Positions 18,445 through 28,110 are shown, counted from the stretch's first letter. The stretch: DNA of 30,895 nucleotides from Chara braunii (GCA_003427395.1 BFEA01000211.1:444574-475468); one strand, 5' to 3'. Translations and numbers: made by a program. The notes: generated by a model from the letters alone, not told the origin.

Positions 18445-20679
18445 CCGGGGGGGCACGGAATGGGGCGCGAGGGGGAAGGGAGAGGACTCCAGAGCACCCC
18501 ATGCCAAATATAGGAGATTTAATAGTTTGATCCAAGCAAATAAATCCTAAGTCATGCAAATTACAAAACACCGAGCTGCGCCGGCAAACCAAGTGAAGGG
18601 GAAGGGCATAAGGGAAGAAAAGAACAGGGGGGAAGAGGCCAAGACTGAAAACAAAACACATGGAAAGCACGCATAGGAAAATAGAGTAATGGAGAAGGAA
18701 CAAATGAAGGAATAAATAATTTTGGTGGGGACCCCAAGGACAGTGCAAAGAGGAAATCAAGAAGGGGCATAGCAGCAGCATGGTCACACGAGAACACGCC
18801 GCTGCACTCACTCCTCATTGCATCCCCTCTCGCAGGTCAACCACCAAACGACACAGAGAGCAGAATTGCAATGACGAAAAAGAAGAGGGGTAGAACATAG
18901 GGGAATCAAACTGATCAAGTGGTCAAAAATCCCGGGTTCAAAATATCGCCATCCCTCTCTTCACATCTTCAGATCAGGACCATCCGAAGCTTTATCCCAT
19001 TCATCGCCATCTCCATCGCCATTTGTTGAATAGCCAATCATTGGCATCAGAACGAAGGTATCGCGAAATCTGACGGTCTCTGAAGGCAGTAGAATCCTTA
19101 CATGTTCGAAACTCCCCCTGTGATCCATACAGCGACCTGTGTTAGATGATCGCTCGTCTGCAAAATCCTTTATCGTCAACCCATTTCCAATCACACTTCG
19201 GGATGAAGTCAGAACTAATCAATCTCTTTTCCTTGTCATATTCTTTTCAAGCTCTCTCATGCTCAATATTTTCATATCAATCCCAGCACCCAGCCAGCCA
19301 TCCAAACCCTTACAATCACCAATCCACTCAACACATCTCCTTCAACAACCTCAATGCATACTTTCATTTCCGCCCGCGCACACCACTTGTTGACTCATCG
19401 AACAACAACGACATTTATCATCACAGTTCAGATCGTTGTACACTTGGTGTACTATGTTCCCAGAGTTCAAGTGACACCACCCATGCCCACTGCCCTCCCT
19501 TTCTCCCCGCTTCTCCCCAGCCTTAACTCCAGCTTCCCTCCCTCCAAACAACCCCCCCCCCCCCCCCTCCCCACCAAATCTCCCTGGCCCCAACTTGTCA
19601 AAGACTCCAAACCCACCAACCCACTCGATCAGTCAGTCATTACACCGGTCCATTAGCAAGAGAAGAAGCAGCAGAGGTGGCCGATCTACATACTACAAGC
19701 CACACTGCAAAACCATCGTCTCGTTATTTCCTACCAAATATATCATACAGAGAAATTTATCTCATTGTCAATCGCGATGAAGCAAGCAGGCAAATCATTT
19801 CACATCCTTCCGACAATGCTTTGCTATCAGAAGTAATTTCGAATTCATACTGAAAACCAATAAATCCAAAGGAACTCGATGCCATCTCAGCTCGGAGTAA
19901 AAATAGACATCGAATCGGGTTGCAAGGAATTGATGGATCACTCCTCGACTTGGAACCACCCAACCAAAAAAGAACAGGAGTATTCAACTAGTCATCTGAT
20001 CAGACTTTGCCCCAAGTGAATTTAATAATTGGACTTCGGGGATATAGCACAAGGCAAGTGCGGTTTGTCAGCCACTGTCGGTATGGCCAAAACCGCGAAG
20101 AACGATGAATGCAGCAGTACTACCTTCCAAGAGAAAAGACATGGCAGGGGAAAGAATCAAACACACTACTATTACCTCTCCCAATCCCCCAACGCTCCCT
20201 CCCAGCGTAAAGAGCACAGATGGCCACCATATCTCCCTCACCCAGCTTCGAGCACCAATTTTCTCTCCCTCTCTCACCCCATCCCTCTTCCTTTAGACAC
20301 GAACCTCAAAAATCCCCCACACTTAATTTCCAACCAATCCTCTGTTATCCCTGACAGATTGATCAGTCATCATTTATCCAAGAAGGAACGCTCCGTTGTC
20401 CAAGAGACCGTTGTCCTAAAACATAACTTTCAGTTATTCAGTGAACGCATGTTCCAAAGCTTTCAGTTTTTCGGACACAGATGCTGTAAAACTTTCAGTA
20501 GTTTTAATCAAAGGGAGTTTCTCCGCTAATCAGCTCATGTGGTCAATCAGTGTGACCCCAAACTCCTAGATTTTGGGGAAAAAAAGGATAAACCATGATC
20601 GATTCCCATTATACACTCCACAATCCTCATTACCAAATATGCACTCTTTAGATCTGTACATGCAAATCAGCCAATCATG

Positions 20680-20683
<4 letters not shown>
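18445..20683. other. No gene seen; pyrimidine-rich plus strand in parts
   Basis: Positions 19240-19660 are C/T/A-rich with a C16 run at 19552-19567. A 166-aa plus frame (20029-20529) starts at TTG, has no domain and no splice context, and follows the pyrimidine bias. Confidence 0.5.

Positions 20684-20767
<84 letters not shown>
20684..20767. repeat. (CT)42 microsatellite
   Basis: About 84 bp of uninterrupted CT, one of the longest perfect dinucleotide runs in the window. Confidence 0.98.
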
Positions 20768-20771
<4 letters not shown>

Positions 20772-21339
20772 CACACCCACACTGTCTCTCCCTTGAGGAG
20801 CAACCCCCTCTGCTTCCGGGTGCATTCCACCACTATAATCTAAAGAAGCGTGTATGACCTCACTAAATTTAATTGCAGACCCTCACCAGTCCCGAGAGAA
20901 TCAAGTAGAACTTCAACCTACCCCCTCAGCCAGCAAACAGGAGCTCTCTCCGCTGCCAGGTGTGTGGTGTAACCAACACTATCGTCCATATAGATGGAGG
21001 GATTTTAAAACAACGGGGAGGAAAATTTCAATAAACACAGAGGAGATGGGCAAAAAGATGGTGAGATATGTTATGGAAAGGTCAAATTCGCTTTGATGGA
21101 CCAATGAGCAGAGCGGAACTCGTCACAAAACGAAACAAAGAAAGAAAGACAGCAGGCAGGGAAAGGGAGGGAGGTGTTCCACAGAGATAAGACTGAGACA
21201 AAGAAACCGTGAAGGACTAACCAAATAAATTATGATGAAAATTTGATTGTTCACAGACAATAAAGAAGGTGATATGTAGAACAACAATGATGCACATGTG
21301 CACATTAAGGTGGGGCAGGCGGGTACCCGAGGACTGTGT

Positions 21340-21520
21340 TTAAGGTGGATTCTCACAGAGAGTATCATCAGTTAGGGGACTCTGCAGATTGTAGATGGTT
21401 CGGCCTCCTGATGAGTCAGTAAGAATCCGACAGAATAGTCTGTCACAGCACCTGTGTCTCATCCTTTCTCCCATTCGACTACGGTTCACCAACCAGTTCG
21501 CTGTGATCATATATATAATG
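21340..21520 (+). repeat. Hammerhead-bearing dispersed repeat, diverged copy 1
   Basis: Begins TTAAGGTGGATTCTCAC and continues through TTAGGGGACTCTGCAGA, shared with 28.2 kb. Then CCTGATGAG at 21407, a diverged stem, CTGTCACAG and a CT-rich segment, ending in ATATATATAA. The core is mutated (GACAGAAT instead of GACGAAAC), so it should be inactive. Confidence 0.78.
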
Positions 21521-21649
21521 CGACTTATCTATCAGTTGAAAGAGAGTACTTTGCAAAACAATTAAAACAAAAAAAACGGAGAGAAGACCATGTAGCACAC
21601 TGAGATTGCCTTTTTCTGTGCAATTATTTTTTTTCTTTGCTTACTTGTT

Positions 21650-21800
21650 TTTTTCCGTGGTTTCTCTTTTACCATCTCTTCTTTTAGCACCCCCTTTACT
21701 TCGCCTCTCACGTACAAGGCTCACCACGTTAAAAAAGTTTAGCACGAGCTGCCAGCATCCCTGTGTGCCATAACGGCCCACTCGTAGGCTGTGAAACAGG
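21650..21800 (+). repeat. GTACAAGGC dispersed repeat, copy 1
   Basis: GCACCCCCTTTACTTCGCCT, then CTCACGTACAAGGC and CACGT, then CGAGCTGCCAGCATCCCTGT and GTGCCATA. Matching segments occur at 30.68-30.76 and 30.85-30.895 kb. In both places a hammerhead-type repeat lies about 240-300 bp upstream, which suggests both belong to one longer element. Confidence 0.7.
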
Positions 21801-21886
21801 GGCCTCGTAAAGGGAGAGGGAATAATAGAGAAAAAGATGGAAAGAAGGCAAAGGGAAAGTAAGGAGAGTGGAATGGAGACGAAAGC

Positions 21887-21954
21887 ATAGGGAAGGATAA
21901 GAGAAGGCTCAGGAGTCAAGTATAGGGAAGGATAAGAGAAGGCTCAGGAGTCAG
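21887..21954. repeat. 35-bp tandem duplication
   Basis: ATAGGGAAGGATAAGAGAAG and the following GCTCAGGAGTCA occur at 21887 and 21922, nearly identical, so a recent event. Confidence 0.95.
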
Positions 21955-22310
21955 CCTGCCCTTGACGACAGAGTGCACTGTAAGTGTGAGCCGGATGATA
22001 ACATGGAAGCCTTAGCTGAGCATTCTATGCACAATTGCCATGGCGGCTGGCATTGACAATGCCCACAAAACACTCCCAACACATGGCATGTCGGGTGCAA
22101 GCCAGCATGAATAAAGAAGGGGCATCACAAAAGACCATGCATCTCTCGAGTACAACGTCCATGGCTGACACATGATGTCCGGATGTGGAGGGTGTCTGCA
22201 GTCAGGACAGGAGGGACAGCCCTCTGCACGCACAAATGCAGAAACCATGGAATCATAGTGATTGTGTGAGAGACAATTACGCCTGCAGCCAAGTGTAACA
22301 GTGTCTGTAC

Positions 22311-22412
22311 CTTTCCAAAGGAGAAGGTCACCAGCGTTGGCACATCGCCCTGCTGTGGCACAACAGGGGCAGAGAAATTATTTTTGACATAGAGGAGAAT
22401 GTGGAAGGTTTG
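22311..22412 (-). CDS. Candidate exon of an unidentified gene
   Basis: The 102-nt minus-strand stretch follows a strong acceptor (TTGTCTTCTTGCCACAG) and precedes donor GTACAG. Only phase 0 is open; it encodes QTFHILLYVKNNFSAPVVPQ followed by QGDVPTLVTFSFGK, a beta-strand-rich sequence I do not recognise. A second AG inside the exon (GTGCCACAGCAG) could give a shorter 39-nt form. A possible downstream exon follows TTTGTGCGTGCAG near 22224 (RAVPPVLTADTLHIRTSC...), but its donor is unclear, and no upstream partner was found. Confidence 0.5.
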
Positions 22413-22497
22413 CTGTGGCAAGAAGACAACATAATCTAAAGAATTGGCCAACATCAACCACAGCATGGACCATGGTGCCGTTGTCCCGCAGCTCCTA

Positions 22498-22603
22498 CCG
22501 TCTTCACCCGAATATAACACCCGGTCATTATAGCTGTATTTGGGTAATTTTTCAGTTCATATGGCAACGATACTCACCGGGCATTCTATTCAGGTGAAGA
22601 CGG
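22498..22603. mobile_element. TA-flanked foldback miniature element, copy 2
   Basis: TA at 22496-22497 and 22604-22605 bound inverted ends CCGTCTTCACCCGAAT and ATTCAGGTGAAGACGG. The middle carries GGTCATTATAGCTGTATTTG as in the 27.4 kb copy. TA target duplication suggests the Tc1/mariner group; there is no transposase. Confidence 0.85.
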
Positions 22604-22751
22604 TAGTGGTCAGAAGCATGGATCCATGAACAATACAGGCACAAATGTGGGATGGAGAACGAAACCACTCAGCTGCCTGCACATACCATTGTTCAAGTTG
22701 ACAGTCTCTCATTGTTACCCGCACAGCCTCAATTGTAAAGCCTCATACCAC

Positions 22752-22874
22752 GGCAAAACGTGGAAGAGTCACCATGGATATAGTTCCCATTCTGTTAAGT
22801 ACACTGCGAGAACAGGGATTTTTAAAAGGAGACTTTATACCAATGGCAAAACGTGGAATAGTCCCCATGGATCA
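22752..22874. repeat. 93-bp spaced direct repeat
   Basis: GGCAAAACGTGGAA.AGTC and CCATGGAT occur at about 22752 and 22845. Confidence 0.88.
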
Positions 22875-23335
22875 TGCTGACATATTAAGATTCTACAATC
22901 GGAGAATAATCGGAATCCTGAATTACTACTCTTTCGTGGACAATCGATCATCATTATGGTAGATAGTTCACCGTAGGCAGGGAAGAATTGCATCAAGCTA
23001 TTGCATAAAAGGTTGACGCTGCATAAGGCGGGTGGTGGAGAACATGTCAGATAAGCATTAGTTGCAGCCAGACCACAGAGGTTGGGAAGGATCTCAGGCT
23101 GGAGTGCTGGAAACTGGCCAACAACTTGATGATGTTGCAAGGCTGGGCTGTTTGCTGGGCAGTCGTTTGCCGAGCACCCATATGGTCTGCGGAGTTGGGA
23201 CTGAAATTGAGTGGAAGTGCACCCTGATTGGGTACAGTATCCTGCTCTGCAGGTGACTTGTGAACATCCAATGGTGTAGAGCATAAAACAGGGTCTTGTG
23301 GTTGTCGGCACAAAGTTAAGTTGTATGCAGGGGAC

Positions 23336-23704
23336 ATGGGAGCAAAGGAACAGCAACAGCGTGTGGAGCACGCACAGAGACAATCGGGGCAGACAAAGAA
23401 ACAAGTTGTTGATCGCCAGACGTTGGCAATGTGGTGTGCGCCATTGGCAGAGACGGAGGTTGCAAGGAGGAATGCATACATCGCCGGCCAAGCAGAAAAA
23501 GAGAGGAGACGGGGGCTGATCAGGCAAGGGTTTGAAATAAATGACATGCGCATTGGGAGACTGTGGTGTTATCTGCCCAAGACTGCAGCAAGGGAAGCTG
23601 CACCAGTGGAAACTACCGCAGAGGAAACTCCGGCTGTGGAAAATGCAGTGGAGGAAACTGCCACACCAGAAAACGTCTTTAGTTCACCGGCCAGTTCCCT
23701 ATGA
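23336..23704 (+). CDS. Candidate 3' coding region of an unidentified gene
   Basis: From ATG at 23336 the frame gives 122 residues to TGA. It is charged and probably helical (EQQQRVEHAQRQSGQTKKQV, AGQAEKERRRGLIRQGFEIN) with an acidic Thr/Glu/Ala tail (TTAEETPAVENAVEETA). The frame is open back to 23264, and a possible acceptor (GTATGCAG) lies just before 23331. AATAAA at 23734-23739, about 30 nt after the stop, fits a polyadenylation signal. An upstream plus stretch at 23065-23241 (PDHRGWEGSQAGVLETGQQL...) looks coding, but its phase does not join cleanly. The long Cys/Leu-rich frames on the minus strand (230 and 168 aa) look like antisense shadows, though strand is not certain. Family unknown. 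Confidence 0.4.
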   Translation: MGAKEQQQRVEHAQRQSGQTKKQVVDRQTLAMWCAPLAETEVARRNAYIAGQAEKERRRGLIRQGFEINDMRIGRLWCYLPKTAAREAAPVETTAEETPAVENAVEETATPENVFSSPASSL

Positions 23705-23733
23705 CGCCATATATAAATATGTAGATGGAGAGT

Positions 23734-23739
23734 AATAAA
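23734..23739 (+). promoter_or_regulatory. Possible polyadenylation signal AATAAA
   Basis: An AATAAA hexamer 30 nt after the TGA of the candidate plus-strand coding region. A hexamer this short also occurs by chance, so it is only supporting context. Confidence 0.35.
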
Positions 23740-24208
23740 GGGGGAAAGGATCGTAGGGAAAGATGGAAGACAGGTAAGCTATTGTACATGAAAACGGAGG
23801 ATTGGATGAATGCCAGAAAAAGGCAACATCCCAACATAAAGCTAGATGCAGTCAAGATTCCATGAAATTGCAACATTGAAACAAGAGAAGGGGCACCTCC
23901 TGGGAAGTCAGTAAAACCCCAAACACTCACGTGAGAACCAACTCGCTACATAAATGTCAAATTTCACTGAGAGACTGCCTACAAAAAAAAAGGTGTCAAA
24001 TCAGGAAAAGCACCAAGGATCACCAATAACCATAAAGAAGACGAACGACATAAAAACTTGTCAAAGGGAGGCGGCGTGAATTAAATATCCGTACAAATAC
24101 AATCCTGCACAACCAGATGTCTCCACCCACCTCCCCTTTTCCCTGTACCTCTTTCAAAAGCAACTCTACTCCCTCAGTTCCAGACTTGCTCGTACCACTG
24201 CCACTACC

Positions 24209-24209
<1 letters not shown>

Positions 24210-24273
<64 letters not shown>

Positions 24274-24368
24274 CTCGTGTGCACTCTCTCCCTCTCTCTG
24301 AAACGAGTGACTTATCCATCTGGTGTGCACTCTCTCCCTCTCTCTGAAACGAGTGACTTATCTGTCTG

Positions 24369-24433
<65 letters not shown>
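24210..24433. repeat. Compound (CT)n, 45-bp tandem, (CT)n(TG)n
   Basis: A CT run is followed by two 45-46 bp units (24271 and 24316: GTGTGCACTCTCTCCCTCTC, then TGAAACGAGTGACTTAT). Another CT run passes into TG (about 24402-24432). A fragment of the unit (GGAACGAGTGCCTTATCTGT) recurs near 24534. Confidence 0.95.
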
Positions 24434-24442
<9 letters not shown>

Positions 24443-24938
24443 TGTGTTTTCGAGATAATTAGCTGTTGACATTTCTCTCTTCGCACATTCAGTTCATTGG
24501 TTTATCATTAGTACACTAATACTACTGCAGTTCTGGAACGAGTGCCTTATCTGTCTGGTCTGCATAATTCCTCCATCCAGATTCTCTTTTATTTCAAGTA
24601 CATAGGTCGACGACCATTAACCGGCAGTGGTGGAGGAGCTAGGCCTGTTCTAGCTTCTGGACTGTGTACCCTCAAAAATGGAGGGATGGGTAGGAGATAA
24701 ATTAACAAACATCTATGAATGCAGGTTACAAGAGACATTTTGCCCTATCCAAACCAACCTTGCCTACCAAAGGTCCTTCTAATGTAATGAATATAGATTT
24801 GTTCCCCTTTCTCCTCTCTTCAATGCATATAGATCAATTCCCCTTTCCCTCCCTTCTCTGCGCATATATAGATTGTATAGATTAATCCTCGTACCTCCTC
24901 CCATCTATTCATCGACATATAAGTATATCCATATATAC

Positions 24939-25070
24939 CATCAAAACGAACTGCCCGGTAAACTGTGGGCAGAGAGGGAGAAGAGCTGAACAAACGAGGG
25001 GCTGTGACGAACTGTCTCGTCGGAGTTTCACCGGCTCATCAGGAGGCTGAACATATATATGTACCATCAA
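24939..25070 (-). repeat. Hammerhead-bearing dispersed repeat, copy 2
   Basis: On the minus strand: ATATATATGTTCAGCCTC, CTGATGAG (25042-25035), a stem with one mismatch (GCCGG/CCGAC), CGAGAC in place of CGAAAC, TTCGTCACAGCCCCTCG, a CT-rich segment, and GGTTTACCGGGCAG. The A-to-G change in the GAAA core should abolish cleavage. Confidence 0.85.
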
Positions 25071-25163
25071 ACATATGAGTCCGTGAAACTCATCTCACAT
25101 CCCCTCGTTTGTTGCCCTCTTCTCCCTCTCTGCCTGCGGTTTACCGCAGGCAGTTATGTTTGA
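25063..25163 (+). repeat. Hammerhead-family repeat, truncated copy 3
   Basis: Plus-strand copy adjoining copy 2 head to head: ATCAAACATATGAGTCCGTG, AAACTCATCTCACATCCCCT, the CT-rich segment, GGTTTACCGCAGGCAGTTAT, GTTTGA. It lacks the CTGATGA box. ATCAAACAT and ATGTTTGA form short inverted ends. Confidence 0.8.
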
Positions 25164-25619
25164 GCTTCGAACGATATCTGATCCCTTCTATTTTCCAGAG
25201 GCTTTTTCATTCGCAGGGCCTGTAATTGCCACCCGAACCAACTTGCACTCCACTGTCGATGTCTTAAGGGACAAACAAATTTCGGTATGCTCATTCTTGT
25301 ACATTCATATGGCCTAGCTCAACTACACAACATTCTATATGTTTCTGGAACTGGTAATGTTCCTGCATCTCCGCCACAATTCTGTCCACATACATGTGGA
25401 GTGCCGTGTAGTGGGGCCAGGGACATAGGTAGGCGTTCTTTGAAAGAGAGAAGGCAGTTTAACAGAATTCGGCTTGTCAAGAAAAAAATACTTTTTGTTC
25501 TCCCCCCCCCCCCTTTCATTTTTCTGAACCAAAATTGATATTCATCGCTTGGGTAGCTGAAGCCGATATAAATATGTTTTTGAACTGTGTTTACAAAAAC
25601 AATACGTTTTGGGGGGGGG

Positions 25620-25832
25620 GGATAATTTGCAAAATACCCCCCATAAGTCGAGATATATGCCAAAATGACCCTGAAAGATGGGTAGGGCAAAATGCGACCA
25701 CAAATTTGCACACCCACCTGACAGGGGCATAACACAAAGATTTCCGCCCAAAAGGGCATTCCGCTCTACCCAAATCTTTCAGGGGGCATTAAGCATATAT
25801 CTCAACTTATGCCAGTGTTTTGCAAATTATCC
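25620..25832. mobile_element. Long-armed foldback element
   Basis: The left arm (about 25620-25695) begins GGATAATTTGCAAAA and includes CATAAGTCGAGATATATGCC and CCCTGAAAGATGGGTAG. The right arm is the diverged complement, with CTACCCAAATCTTTCAGG and GCATATATCTCAACTTATG, ending TTTTGCAAATTATCC. Arms are about 75-80 bp around a roughly 60-bp loop. The right end is interrupted by the CTAGGCTACCAG element. Confidence 0.85.
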
Positions 25833-26106
25833 TAGGCTACCAGCCGGGTCGCCCAGGTAATCCTATTTTCCCGGACGGGCCGGCCGTGCAAGGACCAGGG
25901 AAGGTCCTAGCCAAAACAAAAAAAAAAAAAGTCCCCCAAAAAACTATGTTATGCAGAAAAATAAACTGAACAACTTTTGCCTCAAGGTCACATCGAAATT
26001 CTTTGCCAAATTTAAAATAAAAATTAAAGTCAAAAAATATTATTTATTTATTTATTTATTTTCGGCCCGACCGGGCAAGTGGCCCTGGGCCACTCTGGTA
26101 GCCTAG
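25832..26106 (+). mobile_element. CTAGGCTACCAG miniature element (hAT-like), copy 1
   Basis: Bounded by CTAGGCTACCAG and CTGGTAGCCTAG, and flanked by the 8-bp duplication AAATTATC (25824-25831 and 26107-26114). The interior holds AACTTTTGCCTCA.GGTCAC, an A/T-rich centre and GGCCCGACCGGGCAAGTGG. An 8-bp duplication fits hAT-type insertion. 275 bp, no ORF. Confidence 0.9.
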
Positions 26107-26264
26107 AAATTATCCCTTTTATAAAAAAAAAAAACCATTTATTTTCTTTTTTTTTACCATTTCTTTCCTTTTTTTTTTGGGGGGGGGGGGGGGGGGACCA
26201 GCTCTGGATTTCTGAATGTCATTCATGCTAACCTTCTCTGTATCCGCGCACAGTGACTCTGCTA
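26107..26264. other. Homopolymer-rich stretch
   Basis: A, T and G runs (G18 near 26179-26197). The sequence CCCTTTTATAAAAAA right after the duplication is probably the displaced flank of the foldback. Confidence 0.7.
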
Positions 26265-26352
26265 TCCATAAATCAGGGACTATTTCCTGATTTATAAGCA
26301 GGGACCATACTAATCAGGGACTATTTGCTGATTTATGCGCAGGGACCATACT
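26265..26352. repeat. Two-unit tandem repeat with inner palindrome
   Basis: AATCAGGGACTATTT.CTGATTTAT..GCAGGGACCATACTAA occurs twice. Within each, AAATCAGG and CCTGATTT can pair. Confidence 0.9.
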
Positions 26353-26388
26353 AACCTTCTCTGTTATCCATGTTTTTTAGGTGTTTAT

Positions 26389-26638
26389 CTAGGCTACCAG
26401 AGTGGCTGGGGACCACTTGCCCGGCCGGGCTAAAAAAAGAAAAAAAAATCTTCAATTTTTATTTTTATTTTAAATTTGGTAAAGAATTTTCAACGTGAAC
26501 CTGAGGCAAAAGTTGTTCAGTTAATTTTCCCCCATAACGTAGGGTTTTTTTCGGATATTCTGGCATTGTTTTGGCTGGGACCCACGGGCTGCCGCCCGGG
26601 AAACCAAGGTGACCCGGGCGGCCCGGCTGGCAACCTAG
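26389..26638 (-). mobile_element. CTAGGCTACCAG miniature element, copy 2
   Basis: Inverted relative to copy 1, 250 bp, with the same interior landmarks. Flanked by GTGTTTAT (26381-26388) and GTGCTTAT (26639-26646), an 8-bp duplication with one change. Right terminus CAACCTAG has one mutation. Confidence 0.9.
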
Positions 26639-26789
26639 GTGCTTATACAAAAATCTAAAGGTATATTTGATAAGTGTGTTCTCTAAAAAATAAAATAAAA
26701 TAAAAAGTGTGCTCTACAACCCTCAAAAACGGGAACAACTCTACCAACTACGTCGTTCCGATACTGCTAGCTTTGCCGTTACGTTTTCA

Positions 26790-27110
26790 CCTTTTTTTTT
26801 TTCTTTTTGCGTTCTCCATTATTTTACATTACGTTACGTTACCGTCGATATCAGCCCGACTACACAAGCAATCTCAAGATTTGATTTGATTCATTTCACC
26901 TCCTCTTTTTTTTTTTTTTTCCGTTACGTTACCTTCCCATTGAATTCAGCCGGACTACACGTGCGCGCAGTCTCAAGATTTGCTTTGATTCTATTCATTT
27001 CAACTTCTTTTTTTTTCCTTTTCCGTTACGTTACTGTCGAATTCAGCCGGATTACACGAGCAGTCTCAAGATTTGATTTGATTTGATTTGATTTGATTTG
27101 ATTTGATTCA
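26790..27110. repeat. About 104-bp tandem, three units, ending in (TTTGA)n
   Basis: Each unit has a T-run, CCGTTACGTTAC, TCAGCC.GA.TACAC, TCTCAAGATTTG and a TTGATT end. Unit boundaries are near 26790, 26903 and 27007. In the third unit the final ATTTG has expanded into a TTTGA pentamer run (27071-27108). Confidence 0.92.
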
Positions 27111-27368
27111 TTTGCATTTCGTTCCCACGAATGCAAAGAGCATAGAGGGGAACTCCATAACCGCAGGAAGACTAAGGACCTTGTATATTCTCATATTCGA
27201 ATACTGCGAGTACATACCCTTAAAAAAATGTCGTCTTCTCAAACACTAACAAAAAGAATGAGGCCCCTTTTCAAGCGGATTATGTGAATCCTTCCGGTGA
27301 TGGGTCTCCTCATGCGCGAGAAGTAGAAAGAGATGTCTTTGCATTTTTCGAGCTAGAAGGGAAACCTA

Positions 27369-27473
27369 CCTTCTTCCCCCGAATACAACGTACGGTCATT
27401 ATAGCTGTATTTAGTCTGAAAGACAACCCAAATACAGCTATAACGACCGTACGTTGTATTCGGGGGAAGAAGG
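27369..27473. mobile_element. TA-flanked foldback miniature element, copy 3 (near-perfect hairpin)
   Basis: TA at 27367-27368 and 27474-27475. Arms of about 45 bp (CCTTCTTCCCCCGAATACAA, then CGTACGGTCATTATAGCTG) are complementary with one mismatch around a loop of about 15 nt. This is the least diverged copy of the family. Confidence 0.93.
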
Positions 27474-27673
27474 TAGTTTCAAAATTTTCAAATTATGTGG
27501 TATCGTATATGTATTATGTACATATGGCGCACGCGTGCCAATACTGCATGGAAAGACGTCTAGTTTCAATGTATGTAGGTTCAGAACGAGTGTGAGAGGG
27601 AATATCACGACAACAATGAACAAAAGCATGTATTAGAATTATGAAGAGGAACATGACAAACACGTCCATTTAA

Positions 27674-27760
27674 GACTGTAAAGCCCACGCAGGGAACAAC
27701 AAAAATAAAAAACTGCAAAGCCCACGCGGAGAGAAAAAAATACAAACTCCAATGAGGTCA
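27674..27760. repeat. Two-unit tandem repeat
   Basis: ACTG.AAAGCCCACGC.G and an A-rich spacer occur twice, about 46 bp apart. Confidence 0.85.
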
Positions 27761-27790
27761 AGTATGAATTATGAAGGTGATATATATCGT

Positions 27791-27962
27791 CAAACATAGA
27801 AATCGCAAAACAGAGCTGTCCGGTAAACCGTAGTCAGAGAGGGAAAAGAGGAACTGCCCGGCGAATTGTGAGCAGAGAGAGAGAAGAGGACAAACGAGGG
27901 GCTGTGACCGACTGTATATCGTCGGAGTTTCGCCGACTCATCAAGAGGCAGGAGACTGAACT
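27791..27962 (-). repeat. Hammerhead-bearing dispersed repeat, copy 4
   Basis: On the minus strand: CTTGATGAG (27945-27937), intact stem GTCGG/CCGAC, then CGATATACAGTCGGTCACAG. Box and GAAA are both mutated. The CT-rich tail and GTTTACCGG-type segment are partly duplicated, so it contains one and a half ends. Confidence 0.82.
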
Positions 27963-28017
27963 CCATATCTGTGTTAAAAAAAATAATAATAATAAAAAAT
28001 CGATATCTAAATACACG

Positions 28018-28110
28018 CGGTGAACCGTAGGCAGAGAGCGAGAAGACGACAACACCTTGCCTACCGTTCACTAGCCAGTCTCTACGACCGGAGTTTCACC
28101 GACTGTGGGT
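28018..28110 (-). repeat. Hammerhead-family repeat, heavily diverged copy 5
   Basis: CGGTGAACCGTAGGCAGAGA and CCGGAGTTTCACCGACT remain on the plus strand. The catalytic box is lost. Confidence 0.65.

Noticed and set aside
18317-18811. 164-aa minus-strand frame with poly-Phe
   Set aside because: Runs through the A25/(AC)n tract read backwards; low complexity.
18902-18950. tRNA-like A and B boxes (TGATCAAGTGG and GGTTCAAAA)
   Set aside because: Spacing of about 13 nt is far too short for a tRNA or SINE promoter, and no cloverleaf can be drawn.
20029-20529. 166-aa plus-strand frame
   Set aside because: Starts at TTG, follows local pyrimidine bias, has no domain and no splice context.
22835-23527. 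230-aa minus-strand frame
   Set aside because: Cys/Leu-rich, no domain, and the composition expected opposite a charged coding sequence; the plus reading is more protein-like. Not fully excluded.
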